Numbered from the stretch's first letter, positions 15,819 to 24,727 are shown. The stretch is DNA of 64,000 nt from DASRHY01 sp035650275 (GCA_035650275.1 DASRHY010000160.1:1-64000), one strand, 5' to 3'. Numbers and translations are program-made. Notes: generated by a model not told the origin, from the sequence alone.

Positions 15819-16766
15819 CTACTGGTGCCGCGCCAGGTCCGCGGCGCCGATGATGCCGGCGTCGTTGCCGAGCTCCGCAATACCGAACGTAGGGTGCGGC
15901 CGGTTCGCCCGGGCGGGAAGGTGCCGGTCGAACGCCCGCTGTGCCGGGGCCAGCAGCAGCTCCTTCGCCGCGCTCACGCCGCCGCCGAGCACGATCTCGC
16001 TCGGGTCGAACAGCGTCACGATCGACGCCAGCCCCTCGCCCAGCCAGCCACCCAGGTCCTCCAGCAGCTCGGTCGCGCACTGGTCACCGGACGAGGCCGC
16101 GGCGGTGATCATCGGCCCGGTCAGCTGTGCCGGATCGGTGATCCCGCACACGTTCAGCATCTGCGCGGCCGACAGCGCCCCGGACTCGGCCAGCGCCCGG
16201 CCCTCGCGGACCAGCGCCCTACCGGACGCGTACTGCTCCCAGCAACCACGCGCCCCGCAGCCGCACCGGTGACCGCCCGGCACCACCCGCATATGCCCGA
16301 TCTCCGCGGCTACACCGTGCTGGCCGCGCAGCAGCTGACCGTCGATCACGATGCCGCCGCCGATCCCGGTGCCGATCGTGACACAGACCATGTGCTCGAC
16401 GTGCTTGGCCGCGCCGAACACGAACTCGCCCCAGGCCGCCGCGTTCGCGTCGTTCTCGACGAACACCGGCAGCCCGAGCTTGTCGCTCACCCGCCGCCCG
16501 AGCGGTTCGTCCCGCCAGGCCAGGTTCGGCGCGAACAGCACCGTGCTGCGGTCCGACGACACGTATCCGGCCGCGCCGATCCCGATCGCCTCGACCGGGT
16601 GCGCCGCGATCAGCTCGGCGGCCGCCGCACAGATCGCGTCCGCGGTGTCGTCCACCGAACGCGCCGGGGTGTCGCGGATTGCCCGGGCGACGATGGCGCC
16701 TTCGGTGTCCACCACGCCGGCCGCGATCTTGGTGCCGCCGACGTCGATGCCGACTGTCAGTCCCAT
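15819..16766 (-). CDS. ROK-family glucokinase, second of a tandem pair
   Basis: A 315-residue ROK kinase closely similar to the next gene downstream. VGIDVGGTKIAAGVVD, VFVENDANAAAWGEF, GTGIGGGIVIDGQLLRG and CGCGARGCWEQYASG are the ATP, catalytic Asp and zinc motifs. Blocks such as VVPGGHRC and WEQYASG are shared exactly with the other copy, so the two look like a tandem duplication. It lacks the basic C-terminal tail. The start is ATG 16766, which overlaps the end of the DUF5304-type gene by 10 bases. In Streptomyces a single glkA sits in the same kind of neighbourhood, from memory. Confidence 0.92.
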   Translation of the reverse strand: MGLTVGIDVGGTKIAAGVVDTEGAIVARAIRDTPARSVDDTADAICAAAAELIAAHPVEAIGIGAAGYVSSDRSTVLFAPNLAWRDEPLGRRVSDKLGLPVFVENDANAAAWGEFVFGAAKHVEHMVCVTIGTGIGGGIVIDGQLLRGQHGVAAEIGHMRVVPGGHRCGCGARGCWEQYASGRALVREGRALAESGALSAAQMLNVCGITDPAQLTGPMITAAASSGDQCATELLEDLGGWLGEGLASIVTLFDPSEIVLGGGVSAAKELLLAPAQRAFDRHLPARANRPHPTFGIAELGNDAGIIGAADLARHQ

Positions 16767-17188
16767 GGTTCCGGATCCTCGCTCACGTCGATCCGGTCCA
16801 CACCGGTCCTCTGGTCGTCGGTCCTGGCTGCCTCCGCCTTGCTGGCCCGGGCCTTCTCGTCCTGAGCCTCTGCGGCCGCCCGGGCCTGTCGCGCGGACTC
16901 GGTCGCGGCGTCCAGCAGCGCGCGAACCGAGCCGAGTACGCCGGCCGCGGCGGTCGCCAGGTGGTCGACGGTCTCCGGCCTGGCCTGCCGGACCAGCGCG
17001 AGCAGCTGGCAGACCGGGCACCACTGGCACTCCGGCCCGGGCCGGAGTGCGCCAGGCGCCGGCTCGGGGGCAGGCGCAGGATCAGGCTCTGACGGCGCGT
17101 GCTCGTCACCACCCTTGTGCTGCTGCAGCAGGGCGAAGAGCTTGGCCGCCTCCTCGGCGACCGAGCCCACAGGTTCCTTGGTCGTCAT
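16757..17188 (-). CDS. DUF5304-type small conserved actinobacterial protein
   Basis: A 143-residue protein. After an N-terminal helix (SVAEEAAKLFALLQQ) and a Pro/Ala/Glu-rich linker comes a conserved core, ECQWCPVCQLLALVRQARPE, with two Cys-x2-Cys-type pairs that may bind metal. A helix follows (VDHLATAAAGVLGSVRALLD) and the tail is charged. This layout matches small proteins that accompany ArsA-type ATPase and glucokinase genes in actinobacteria; the DUF number is from memory. Function unknown. Its ATG overlaps the stop of the ArsA-type gene (ATGA), so translation is coupled. Confidence 0.75.
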   Translation of the reverse strand: MTTKEPVGSVAEEAAKLFALLQQHKGGDEHAPSEPDPAPAPEPAPGALRPGPECQWCPVCQLLALVRQARPETVDHLATAAAGVLGSVRALLDAATESARQARAAAEAQDEKARASKAEAARTDDQRTGVDRIDVSEDPEPWD

Positions 17189-18420
17189 CTGCTCCCCTCG
17201 CTGGTTCGCGCCGGGCCGGCGAGGTCGCGCCGCGCCAGCGGCATGCTGTCCGGTCCCGGGGTGAATCGGACCAGCAACCGCCCACCATCCAGCCTCGCAC
17301 CGCACACCGTCGAACGGGCCAGTGCGGCCGGCAACGGCAGCACCCGCCGGTACGAGCCGACCGTGACGATCAGCTCGTCGCCGTGCCGGGCCAGCTCCAG
17401 GTCGCTGATCGATGCGTGTGGCAACGACAGCGACAGCGTGTACGTCGTGCCGTCGTGCTCGATCGCCAGCGAGCCGTCGCCCCGGGCCGGTACGAACGGG
17501 TCGGCATCGGTGTAGGTCTGCACCGCGAACGCGGCAAGCTCGGCCGGCCCGACGGGCTCGCAGGCCCGGTACGGCGACTGCCAGATCGGCAGCGGCCGGA
17601 ACGAGATCTCGATATCGTCCAGCACCGTCCGCTGGGCCGCCACCCACTGCCGCCGCCAGCTGTCCGCGCCGGCCTCCGGGAACACCCGGTTCGCCACCAC
17701 GCCGTCGACGGTGTACCCGTACAGCGACAGCGTCGTGAGCGTCCGGCGGGCCTCCGCCACCACCACGGCCTCCGGCGTCAGCACCAGCCGGACCGACGTG
17801 GCCGGCCCGGCAAGGACCGACCGCACCTCGGCCAGGTCGTCGTACAGCCGGCGGGCCGCGGACAGCACGTCGTCGTCCGGCATCGGGATCCCGGTGGCCC
17901 GGGCGAGCACGGGCCGGATCGAGCGCACCACCCGGTTCTCGGCGGCGAAGATCCGGTCCAGGTACCAGTTCAGTGCCTCCGGCAACGCCAGTAGCCGCAG
18001 TGTCTCGGCGGTCGGTGCGCAGTCCACCACGATCACGTCCCAGGCACCCGAGCGGACGTGGTCGCGCAGCTCGAGCAGCGCGAGCACCTCCTCCGCCCCG
18101 GGCAGCACGGTCAGCTCCTCGGCCTCGATCGGGTCCACCCCCGCGGTGCCCAGCACAGTCCGGAGGTATCCCTTGATGCCACCCCACGATCGCTCGAACC
18201 GGCGCTGCGCATCGATCTGCTGGACGAACAGCCGGTCGTCGATCTCGGTCGGCTCGGCGCCGACCGGCGAGTCGAACGTGTCGGCCAGCGAGTGCGCGGC
18301 GTCGGCCGACATCACCAGCGTGCGGTGGCCGCGCAACGCCGCCAACGTGCCGGTGCCGGCGGCGGACGTCGTCTTCCCGACGCCGCCCTTACCGGTGTAG
18401 AGGAGGACTCTGGTGGTCAA
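17185..18420 (-). CDS. ArsA/GET3-family ATPase
   Basis: A 411-residue ATPase. The N-terminus YTGKGGVGKTTSAAGTG is the deviant Walker A motif (signature Lys in KGGVGKTT), SADAAHSLADTF is the switch I region and VIVVDCAPTAETLRLL the switch II/Walker B region. The C-terminal 100 residues form a beta-rich domain of the ArsA_HSP20-like kind (LSLSLPHASISDLELARHGD). It lacks the two-domain repeat of arsenite pumps, so it is a single-domain dimeric protein of unknown client; membrane-protein targeting as in GET3 is conceivable. The start is TTG 18420, six bases after the upstream stop. Equivalent by synteny to Rv2184c. Confidence 0.9.
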   Translation of the reverse strand: MTTRVLLYTGKGGVGKTTSAAGTGTLAALRGHRTLVMSADAAHSLADTFDSPVGAEPTEIDDRLFVQQIDAQRRFERSWGGIKGYLRTVLGTAGVDPIEAEELTVLPGAEEVLALLELRDHVRSGAWDVIVVDCAPTAETLRLLALPEALNWYLDRIFAAENRVVRSIRPVLARATGIPMPDDDVLSAARRLYDDLAEVRSVLAGPATSVRLVLTPEAVVVAEARRTLTTLSLYGYTVDGVVANRVFPEAGADSWRRQWVAAQRTVLDDIEISFRPLPIWQSPYRACEPVGPAELAAFAVQTYTDADPFVPARGDGSLAIEHDGTTYTLSLSLPHASISDLELARHGDELIVTVGSYRRVLPLPAALARSTVCGARLDGGRLLVRFTPGPDSMPLARRDLAGPARTSEGSR

Positions 18421-18425
18421 GGCGC

Positions 18426-19301
18426 TCAGGACTCTACGCGCTTCTTGAGCCCCTTCAGGGCGGTGTCGATGATCACCTTCTCGGCCTTGCGCTTGAGCAT
18501 GCCGATCATCGGGATGCTGATGTCGACGGCCAGCCGGTAGGTCACCTCGGTGGACCCGTCGCCGGTCTCGGTGAGCACGTACGCGCCGTCCATGCCCTTC
18601 ACCATCTTGGCCTCGACCAGCGTCCAGGTGACCTCGTTCGCGGCCCAGATGTAGTCCAGCGTGTACTCGTCGGAGATCGCGCCGGCATCGACCTTGAACC
18701 TGACCTGCTTGGGCCGGCCGGCCGCGTCGTACGACAGCACCTCGGTCTCTCGCATCGAGTCGGCCCACTCCGGGTACGCGTCGAAGTCCGCGATCACGTC
18801 CATGATGGCCGCGGGGCTCGCGTTGACGACGATCGATGAGGTGGTCTGCTCGGCCATCGATTCACCTTCCGACTTGTCATCCGTCCCAGCGGAGACTATC
18901 GCGCCACGGTAGTCCGACACCTCCCAGCCGGGCCGGTGCTCGCCCGGCGCGCGGCCGCGCTCCACCTCGTCCTTGAACCGCCACAGGTGCCGCCGGTACG
19001 CCACGGCGTACGACTCGCGCAGCCGCCGCACGCGCGGCCCGCTCGCCGGCCCGGACGGCTCGGCCCTCAGGTACCAGTGCACGACGACGCCGTCGCGGAC
19101 CTGTTCCAGCCACAGCTCTGCGGTCCCAACCAGGTCGCCGGACACGGTCCAGCGCACACCCTCGAGCCCGCGCTCCTCGTACGGTGTCAGCTCCAACCCC
19201 GGCCACCAGGTATGCCACAACGCGCGGTCGGCCAGCCGTTTCGCCACGTAGGCTGGCTCCGCGACGACCAGGTCGTCGCAGGCGATGTCGATCGAGGGCA
19301 T
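18426..19301 (-). CDS. Double SRPBCC (START-like) protein, or two genes without a stop between them
   Basis: A single open frame of 291 residues holds two START-type ligand-binding domains. Residues 1-130 (MPSIDIACDDLVVAEPAYV, WHTWWPGLEL, YRRHLWRFKDEVERGR) look like one polyketide-cyclase-like domain. Residues 149-291 (TTSSIVVNASPAAIMDVIAD, YPEWADSM, MIGMLKRKAEKVI) are a complete SRPBCC domain. In relatives these are separate genes of about 145 codons each. Here no stop separates them, yet the internal ATG at 18857 has a good ribosome binding site. Either a real fusion or a fused frame plus a separately made C-terminal protein is possible. Hydrophobic ligand binding is inferred. It heads the operon. 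Confidence 0.8.
   Translation of the reverse strand: MPSIDIACDDLVVAEPAYVAKRLADRALWHTWWPGLELTPYEERGLEGVRWTVSGDLVGTAELWLEQVRDGVVVHWYLRAEPSGPASGPRVRRLRESYAVAYRRHLWRFKDEVERGRAPGEHRPGWEVSDYRGAIVSAGTDDKSEGESMAEQTTSSIVVNASPAAIMDVIADFDAYPEWADSMRETEVLSYDAAGRPKQVRFKVDAGAISDEYTLDYIWAANEVTWTLVEAKMVKGMDGAYVLTETGDGSTEVTYRLAVDISIPMIGMLKRKAEKVIIDTALKGLKKRVES
18855..18870 (-). promoter_or_regulatory. Internal ribosome binding site and ATG inside the double SRPBCC frame
   Basis: On the minus strand GGAAGGTG stands five bases before an in-frame ATG at 18857. That ATG begins MAEQTTSSIVV, exactly where the second START domain begins. The single-domain product would be 143 residues, the usual length of this family. 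It decides whether the second domain is made alone. Confidence 0.55.
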
Positions 19302-19385
19302 CGAGAGTCCCCAAGGGTATGGCTACTTCCGAGTACGTGACTGTAACGTGCGGGCAACTGTGAGTAGGAGGAGGGCGATCCACGG

Positions 19386-21176
19386 ATGCGCGAGTACACC
19401 ACCCCGGCCGTCGTCGAGGAGCCGACCAGCGGCAGTCTGAGCGACCCGGTCTGGGAGAACGCGTCCACGCATCCGGACAGCGCCGTCTTCAGCCGCCGTA
19501 CCGCGGACGGTTGGTCCGACGTCACCGCGGCCGAGTTCAAGGACCAGGTCGTCGCGGTCGCGAAGGGCCTGATCGCGGCCGGCGTACAGCACGGTGACCG
19601 GGTCGCGCTGCTCAGCCCGACCCGGTACGAGTGGACGCTGGTCGACTACGCGATCTGGTCGATCGGCGCCGCGACCGTACCGATCTACGAGACGTCGTCG
19701 CCGTCCCAGATCCAGTGGATCCTGACCGACTCCGAGGCCGTCGCCGCGGTGGTCGAGTCCGGCGTGCACGCGACGGCGGTCGAGAACGCCCGGGCCGAGG
19801 CACCCGCGCTGCAGGAGATCTGGCAGCTCGAGTCGGGTGCCATCGACCAGCTCACCGCGCTGGGTGCGGATGTCAGTGACGCCGAGCTGGACAAGCGCCG
19901 GGCCGCGGTCACACCGTCCGACCTGGCGACGCTCATCTACACCTCGGGCACCACCGGCCGGCCGAAGGGCTGCAAGCTCACGCACGCGAACTTCCTGTCA
20001 GAGCTGCGCACCGCGGTCAAGGTGCTGGACGACCTGTTCGTGCTGGACGGCGCGTCGACGCTGCTGTTCCTGCCGCTGGCGCACGTGTTCGCCCGGATCA
20101 TCCAGGTCGGCTGCGTGATGATGCGGGTCAGGCTCGGCCACACCGCGGACGTGAAGAACCTGGTCGCCGACCTGGGCACGTTCAAGCCGACCTTCATCCT
20201 CAGCGTGCCGCGGGTGTTCGAAAAGGTGTTCAACACCGCCAGCCAGACCGCGCACTCCGCCGGCCGCGGCAAGATCTTCGACGCGGCCGCCGAGACCGCG
20301 ATCGAGTACTCGCAGAAGCTGTCGGACGGCGGGGTCGGGCTCGGGCTGCGGGTGCGGCACGGGATCTACGACAAGCTGGTGTATGGCAAGCTGCGCGCCG
20401 TGCTCGGCGGCCAGGCGTCGTACGCGGTCTCCGGCGGCGCCCCGCTCGGCGACCGGCTCGGGCACTTCTTCCGCGGCATCGGGGTACCGGTGCTGGAGGG
20501 GTACGGGCTGACCGAGACCACTGCGGCACTGGCGGTGAACCTGCCCGGCGGGATCCGGATCGGCACCGTCGGCAAGCCGCTGCCCGGCGTCACCGTGGCG
20601 GTCGCGGACGACGGCGAGCTGCTCTTCAAGGGCGGCCAGGTGATGGCCGGCTACTGGAAGAACGACGAGGCGACCGCGGCCGCGATCGACGCCGACGGCT
20701 GGTTCCACAGCGGCGACCTGGGCGACGTCGACGCCGACGGGTACATCCGGATCACTGGCCGCAAGAAGGAGATCCTCGTCACCGCCGGCGGCAAGAACGT
20801 CGCGCCCGCGGCGCTCGAGGACCGGATCCGCCTGCACCCGCTGGTCAGCCAGTGCATGGTGGTTGGCGACGGCAAGCCGTTCATCGCCGCCCTGGTCACG
20901 ATCGACCCGGAGACGGTCGGCGCCTGGGCCTCCGAGCACGGCAAGCCGTCCGACGTACCGTCGCTGACCGATGACCCTGACCTGCGCGCCGAGGTCCAGC
21001 GCGCGATCGACGACGCGAACTCGGCCGTCTCCAAGGCCGAGGCGATCCGCAAGTTCGCCATCCTCCCGAACGACTGGACCCAGGACAACGGCGAGCTCAG
21101 CCTCAAGCTCAGCCTCCGCCGCCACGTCGTGATGAAGAACCACGCCACCGACATCACCGCCCTCTACACCCGCTGA
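19386..21176 (+). CDS. Long-chain fatty-acid-CoA ligase (AMP-forming)
   Basis: A 596-residue adenylate-forming enzyme that activates long-chain fatty acids with ATP and CoA. YTSGTTGRPKGCKLTH is the ATP/AMP motif. GYGLTETTAALAVN and the hinge region DGWFHSGDLGDVDADGY then ITGRKKEILVTAGGKNVAP follow in the right order, and the C-terminus carries the catalytic lysine region (NGELSLKLSLRR). Length and sequence fit the FadD15-like group found beside SRPBCC and PimB' genes (Rv2187 in M. tuberculosis, from memory). The start is ATG 19386 with AGGAGGAGGG about ten bases upstream. It is divergent from the SRPBCC operon. Confidence 0.95.
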   Translation: MREYTTPAVVEEPTSGSLSDPVWENASTHPDSAVFSRRTADGWSDVTAAEFKDQVVAVAKGLIAAGVQHGDRVALLSPTRYEWTLVDYAIWSIGAATVPIYETSSPSQIQWILTDSEAVAAVVESGVHATAVENARAEAPALQEIWQLESGAIDQLTALGADVSDAELDKRRAAVTPSDLATLIYTSGTTGRPKGCKLTHANFLSELRTAVKVLDDLFVLDGASTLLFLPLAHVFARIIQVGCVMMRVRLGHTADVKNLVADLGTFKPTFILSVPRVFEKVFNTASQTAHSAGRGKIFDAAAETAIEYSQKLSDGGVGLGLRVRHGIYDKLVYGKLRAVLGGQASYAVSGGAPLGDRLGHFFRGIGVPVLEGYGLTETTAALAVNLPGGIRIGTVGKPLPGVTVAVADDGELLFKGGQVMAGYWKNDEATAAAIDADGWFHSGDLGDVDADGYIRITGRKKEILVTAGGKNVAPAALEDRIRLHPLVSQCMVVGDGKPFIAALVTIDPETVGAWASEHGKPSDVPSLTDDPDLRAEVQRAIDDANSAVSKAEAIRKFAILPNDWTQDNGELSLKLSLRRHVVMKNHATDITALYTR

Positions 21177-21185
21177 GCACACCTT

Positions 21186-21340
21186 CCGTTCATCGGGCCC
21201 TTGTGACCCGGCGTGTCGCCATTCATCGGGCCCTTGTGACCATCCGTCGCGATGCCGCTTGCCCGCGTGGACGTTGCGGTGCGCGGTCAGAAGGGCCCGA
21301 CGATAGGCGACACGCCGAGTCACAAGGGCCCGATGAACGG
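21186..21340. repeat. Long nested intergenic inverted repeat C
   Basis: Outer arms at 21186-21220 and 21306-21340 pair over 35 bases with one mismatch; the left arm starts CCGTTCATCGGGCCCTTGTG. Inside it, a second copy of the same core (TCATCGGGCCCTTGTGACC, 21223-21241) faces a less perfect partner at 21285-21303, around a 43-base loop. So the arm core exists four times, twice in each orientation. It begins 10 bases after the acyl-CoA ligase stop, upstream of a gene read in the same direction. No T-run follows. It could be a terminator or a mobile palindrome. Confidence 0.93.
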
Positions 21341-21425
21341 GTTCGGAGTGCGGATACCTGGTCGACGGGGTGTAAGGAGTATGAGATCGTTACGGTGATT
21401 AGCAGGTCGAGGCGGGAGTACAGCG

Positions 21426-22397
21426 ATGCACGTAGCGCAGGATGCGGCGAGGACCAAGTCCGTGGGGCTGGGGTTCGCGATCGTGTCGGCGGTGACGTTC
21501 GGCGGTTCCGGGCCGTTCGCGAAGGCGCTGATCGGGGCCGGGTTCTCGCCGCAGCAGGCGGCCTGGCTGCGGATCCTCGGGGCCGCGGCGCTGCTGATCC
21601 CACTCGTGCTCCTGCTCCGCGGACGGGCCGGGATCGCGTCGGCGCACCGGTCCTGGCCGCAGCTGGTGCTGTATGGGCTGACCGGGATCGCCGGCTGCCA
21701 GACGCTGTTCTTCATCGCCGCGAGCCGGCTGCCGGTCGGGGTGGCGATCCTGCTCGAGTTCACCGGGCCGGTCCTGGTGGTGGCCTGGCTGCGGTTCGTC
21801 CGGCACAGTGTCGTGCCGCGCAGCGCGGCCATCGGGGTCGGGATCGCACTGGTCGGGCTGGCCTGCGTGGTCGAGGTCTGGTCCGGCCTGGCGCTGGACC
21901 TGGTCGGGCTACTGGCCGGGCTCGGCGCGGCGGCCTGCCAGGCGACGTACTTCCTGCTGATCGACCGGCTGACCGGGGTCGCGGACCCGCTGGTGATGAC
22001 CGCGGCCGGCAGTGCCGTCGGCGCCGTCGTACTGACCCTGATCGCGGCACCGTGGGCGGCGCCGTTCGGGGTGCTCGGTGACGTCGTGCCGATCGGCAAC
22101 CACCATGCGCCGGCGTGGACGTTCGCGGTCTGGATCGTCGTGATCAGCACGGTCGTCGCGTACCTGACCGGCGCCGCCGCGGTGCAGCGGCTGTCGGCGG
22201 CGGTCGGCGGGGCGGTCGCGTACGTCGAGGTCGTCGCCGCGACGCTGTTCGCCTGGGTCCTGCTCGACGAGCGGCTCACCGGCACCCAGCTGCTCGGCGG
22301 CACGATCGTGCTGGCCGGCGCGTTCGTGGCGCAGTCCAGCGTCAGCCGCACGAAGAAGCAGGCCGAGCTCCCTCCGCTCGAACCGTCACACGTCTAG
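21426..22397 (+). CDS. EamA-family (drug/metabolite transporter) permease
   Basis: A 323-residue inner-membrane protein with about ten hydrophobic segments in two five-helix halves, as in EamA/RhaT transporters. The first half opens with GLGFAIVSAVTFGGSGPFAK and contains LPVGVAILLEFTGPVLV, the conserved second half of the first repeat. The second half has ATYFLLIDRLTG and VAYVEVVAATLFAWVLLDE, the typical repeat-2 end. Members export amino acids or other small metabolites; the substrate is not visible. The start is ATG 21426 with GGCGGGAG before it. Its last 12 bases overlap the converging PimB' gene. Confidence 0.92.
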   Translation: MHVAQDAARTKSVGLGFAIVSAVTFGGSGPFAKALIGAGFSPQQAAWLRILGAAALLIPLVLLLRGRAGIASAHRSWPQLVLYGLTGIAGCQTLFFIAASRLPVGVAILLEFTGPVLVVAWLRFVRHSVVPRSAAIGVGIALVGLACVVEVWSGLALDLVGLLAGLGAAACQATYFLLIDRLTGVADPLVMTAAGSAVGAVVLTLIAAPWAAPFGVLGDVVPIGNHHAPAWTFAVWIVVISTVVAYLTGAAAVQRLSAAVGGAVAYVEVVAATLFAWVLLDERLTGTQLLGGTIVLAGAFVAQSSVSRTKKQAELPPLEPSHV

Positions 22398-23495
22398 GGC
22401 AGACCGCAGCTCGGCGCCCGCGCGGTCCCAGGTCCACTCGGAGGCGACCCACTCCCGGCCGCGAGCGCCCAGCCGCCGCGCCAGAGCCGGGTCGCGCAGC
22501 AACGCGATCAGCCGGACCGCTACCGCGACCGGGTTGTACGGGTCGACGAGGTACCCGGTCTCGCCGTGCCGGACCGCGTCCTCGGTTCCGCCGGAGTCGC
22601 CGGCCACCACCGGCAGCCCGCACGCAGCGGCCTCCAGGAACACGATCCCGAGTGCCTCCGGCTCCAGCCCGAACCGCCGGGTCCGGCACGGCATCGCGAA
22701 CACGTCACCGAGCTCGACGTACGGCGGTATGGTTGCCCACGGCACCGACCCGGTGAACCGCACCGCCTCGCCGATCCCGAGCGACCCGGCCAGTGCGCGG
22801 AGCCGGTCGCGATCCGGTCCGCCCCCGACCAGCAGCAGTACGGCGTCCGGTACCGCGGCGCGCACCCGCGGCCAGGCACGGATGAGCGTGTCCTGACCCT
22901 TGCGCGGCACCAGCCGGGACACGCAGGTCACCACCGGTACCCCGGCCAGCCCGAGCGACTCGCGCAGCTCCGCGCCGCCACACCCTGGATGGAAGCGCGA
23001 CACGTCCACACCGGGAGCCAGCCGCCGCATCGTCGTGCCCGCAGGCAGCGCCGGCGCGATCCGCGCACCGCACCAGCCGGACACGTACGTCACCACGTCC
23101 GCGGCCGCGCCGATCCGGCGCAGCGCCGACCGGGTGCCCGGCACCGACGACCACCAGGTCTCGTGCCCGTGCGTCATCGCGACCACCCGTTCGGCACCCG
23201 CAACCCGCAGCGCCGGCCCCATCAACCCGAGCGGTGCGGCGGCACCGAACAGCACGCGGTCGCAACGGTGCTCGCGCAGTATCCGGGCCGCGTGCCGCGT
23301 CGCTCGTGGTGTCGGCAGCAGCATCGACGCCCGGTCCCGCACGACGGGGAACGGCAACCCGGCGTCGTACCCCGTTGCCCCCGGCATCGACGCGGTGAAG
23401 ACCACCGGGTCGACCTGGTCACAGAGCGAGCGGACGAAGGTCTCGATACCACCTTGCCGGGGCGGGAAGTCGTTCGTGACGACGAGCACGCTCAC
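22386..23495 (-). CDS. pimB: GDP-mannose-dependent mannosyltransferase, PimB'-like (GT4)
   Basis: A 369-residue glycosyltransferase of the GT4/GT-B type. TNDFPPRQGGIETFVRSL at the N-terminus is the signature of PimB' and close relatives. VSRLVPRKGQDTLI and LLVGGGPDRDRL belong to the nucleotide-sugar half; GIVFLEAAACGLPVVAGDSG contains the conserved E-x7-E. PimB' adds the second mannose to phosphatidylinositol monomannoside at the cytoplasmic face of the membrane. The function follows from sequence and synteny (Rv2188c). It starts with an ATG overlapping the M48 stop by 4 bases, and overlaps the EamA gene at its end by 12 bases. Confidence 0.88.
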   Translation of the reverse strand: MSVLVVTNDFPPRQGGIETFVRSLCDQVDPVVFTASMPGATGYDAGLPFPVVRDRASMLLPTPRATRHAARILREHRCDRVLFGAAAPLGLMGPALRVAGAERVVAMTHGHETWWSSVPGTRSALRRIGAAADVVTYVSGWCGARIAPALPAGTTMRRLAPGVDVSRFHPGCGGAELRESLGLAGVPVVTCVSRLVPRKGQDTLIRAWPRVRAAVPDAVLLLVGGGPDRDRLRALAGSLGIGEAVRFTGSVPWATIPPYVELGDVFAMPCRTRRFGLEPEALGIVFLEAAACGLPVVAGDSGGTEDAVRHGETGYLVDPYNPVAVAVRLIALLRDPALARRLGARGREWVASEWTWDRAGAELRSALDV

Positions 23496-24727
23496 TGCGA
23501 GGCCAGCGGCGGTACGGCGATGCCGTGCTGGCTCCCCCAGGTCCGGGCCACCTCGATCCGCTGCGGCGGGGTCGGGTGCGACGAGAACATCGCGAACCGC
23601 CAGGGCGCCGGGTCCAGCGCGGAGATGTTCGTCACGGCCAGCTGGTGCTGCATGGCGGCGAACACCGCCGGGTCCCGGGTCAGGTCGAGCGAGTGCACGT
23701 CCGCGCGGGTCTCGATCCGCCGGCTGATCAGGTTCTGCGCCGGAGCCACGACCGTCGTGCCGATGGCGATCAGCGCCAGCAGCAGCGCGGTATTCCGCGG
23801 GTCGGCGAGCCGGGATCCGATCAGCAGCCGCAGCAGTATGACCCCGAACAACGCCGCCAGCGCGCCGACCATGGTGCCGTGCAGCACGTCGTTGCGCTTC
23901 GCGTGCCCGAGCTCATGCGCGACCACCAGCCGGACCTGTTCCGGCGGGATCCGCAGCAGCGTGTCGTACACGACGATCCGCCGGGTGGACCCGAACCCGG
24001 ACACGTAGGCGTTCAGCGACGTCGTACGCCGCGACGCGTCGGCCACCAGCACGTCCTGCACCGGTACGCCGTCGGCGGCCGCCAGCTCCATCAGGTCGTC
24101 ACGCAGCGCGCCGGCCGGCATCGAGGTGAACTCGTTGAAACGCGGCTCGACCAGCACCGGGTACGCGAACGACACCACGACCACCAGCACCGCCGCGGAC
24201 AGCGCGGCCGGCACCCACCACCAGGTCCGCCAGCGCCGCGCCATCCCGACCAGCAGCAGCGCCAGCAGCACCAGCGCGGCGGTGCCGATCACCCAGCCGA
24301 CGGCCCGGTCCCTGGCCCACGAGCCCCAGTCCTGGGTGGACAGACCCCAGCGCCGCAGGGCCCGTTCGGTCACGATGCCGGACGGCAGCGTGAGCAGGCT
24401 CCCGGCGAGCGCGATGACCACCACGACCAGCGGTACGAGGAGGTACCACCGGCGGACCCGCAGCGCCTCTGCCAGCCGGCGGCCCAGCGAGCTGAACCCG
24501 ATCACGACCGGTACCAGCACCGACAGCGCCCACGACAGCGTCGACCAGGGCAGGACCTCGGCGCGGAACGCGTCCTGCCGGGCGATGTCGGCCGCCGTGA
24601 AGTCGGTGGCCGGGTCACTGGCCGGCACCCCGTCCAGCGGCATCCACGGCGTGGTGACGACTACGACCAGCAGCAGTGCTGCGCCGACGACCACTCCGGC
24701 CAGCGCGGCGATCCGCCGTTCACTCAT
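23492..24727 (-). CDS. M48-family integral membrane metalloprotease (Ste24/HtpX-like)
   Basis: A 411-residue membrane zinc protease. Several hydrophobic segments (about residues 8-26, 68-80, 97-112, 145-162 and 172-190) precede the catalytic region. VVAHELGHAKRNDVLHG supplies the HExxH zinc site (His271, Glu272, His275), and the later ETRADVHSLDLTRD provides the third ligand Glu. This is the Ste24-type layout with a large hydrophilic insert. Such enzymes degrade misfolded membrane proteins or process prenylated peptides. It lies in the envelope operon between the gluzincin-like gene (8-base overlap) and pimB (4-base overlap). Confidence 0.92.
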   Translation of the reverse strand: MSERRIAALAGVVVGAALLLVVVVTTPWMPLDGVPASDPATDFTAADIARQDAFRAEVLPWSTLSWALSVLVPVVIGFSSLGRRLAEALRVRRWYLLVPLVVVVIALAGSLLTLPSGIVTERALRRWGLSTQDWGSWARDRAVGWVIGTAALVLLALLLVGMARRWRTWWWVPAALSAAVLVVVVSFAYPVLVEPRFNEFTSMPAGALRDDLMELAAADGVPVQDVLVADASRRTTSLNAYVSGFGSTRRIVVYDTLLRIPPEQVRLVVAHELGHAKRNDVLHGTMVGALAALFGVILLRLLIGSRLADPRNTALLLALIAIGTTVVAPAQNLISRRIETRADVHSLDLTRDPAVFAAMQHQLAVTNISALDPAPWRFAMFSSHPTPPQRIEVARTWGSQHGIAVPPLASQ

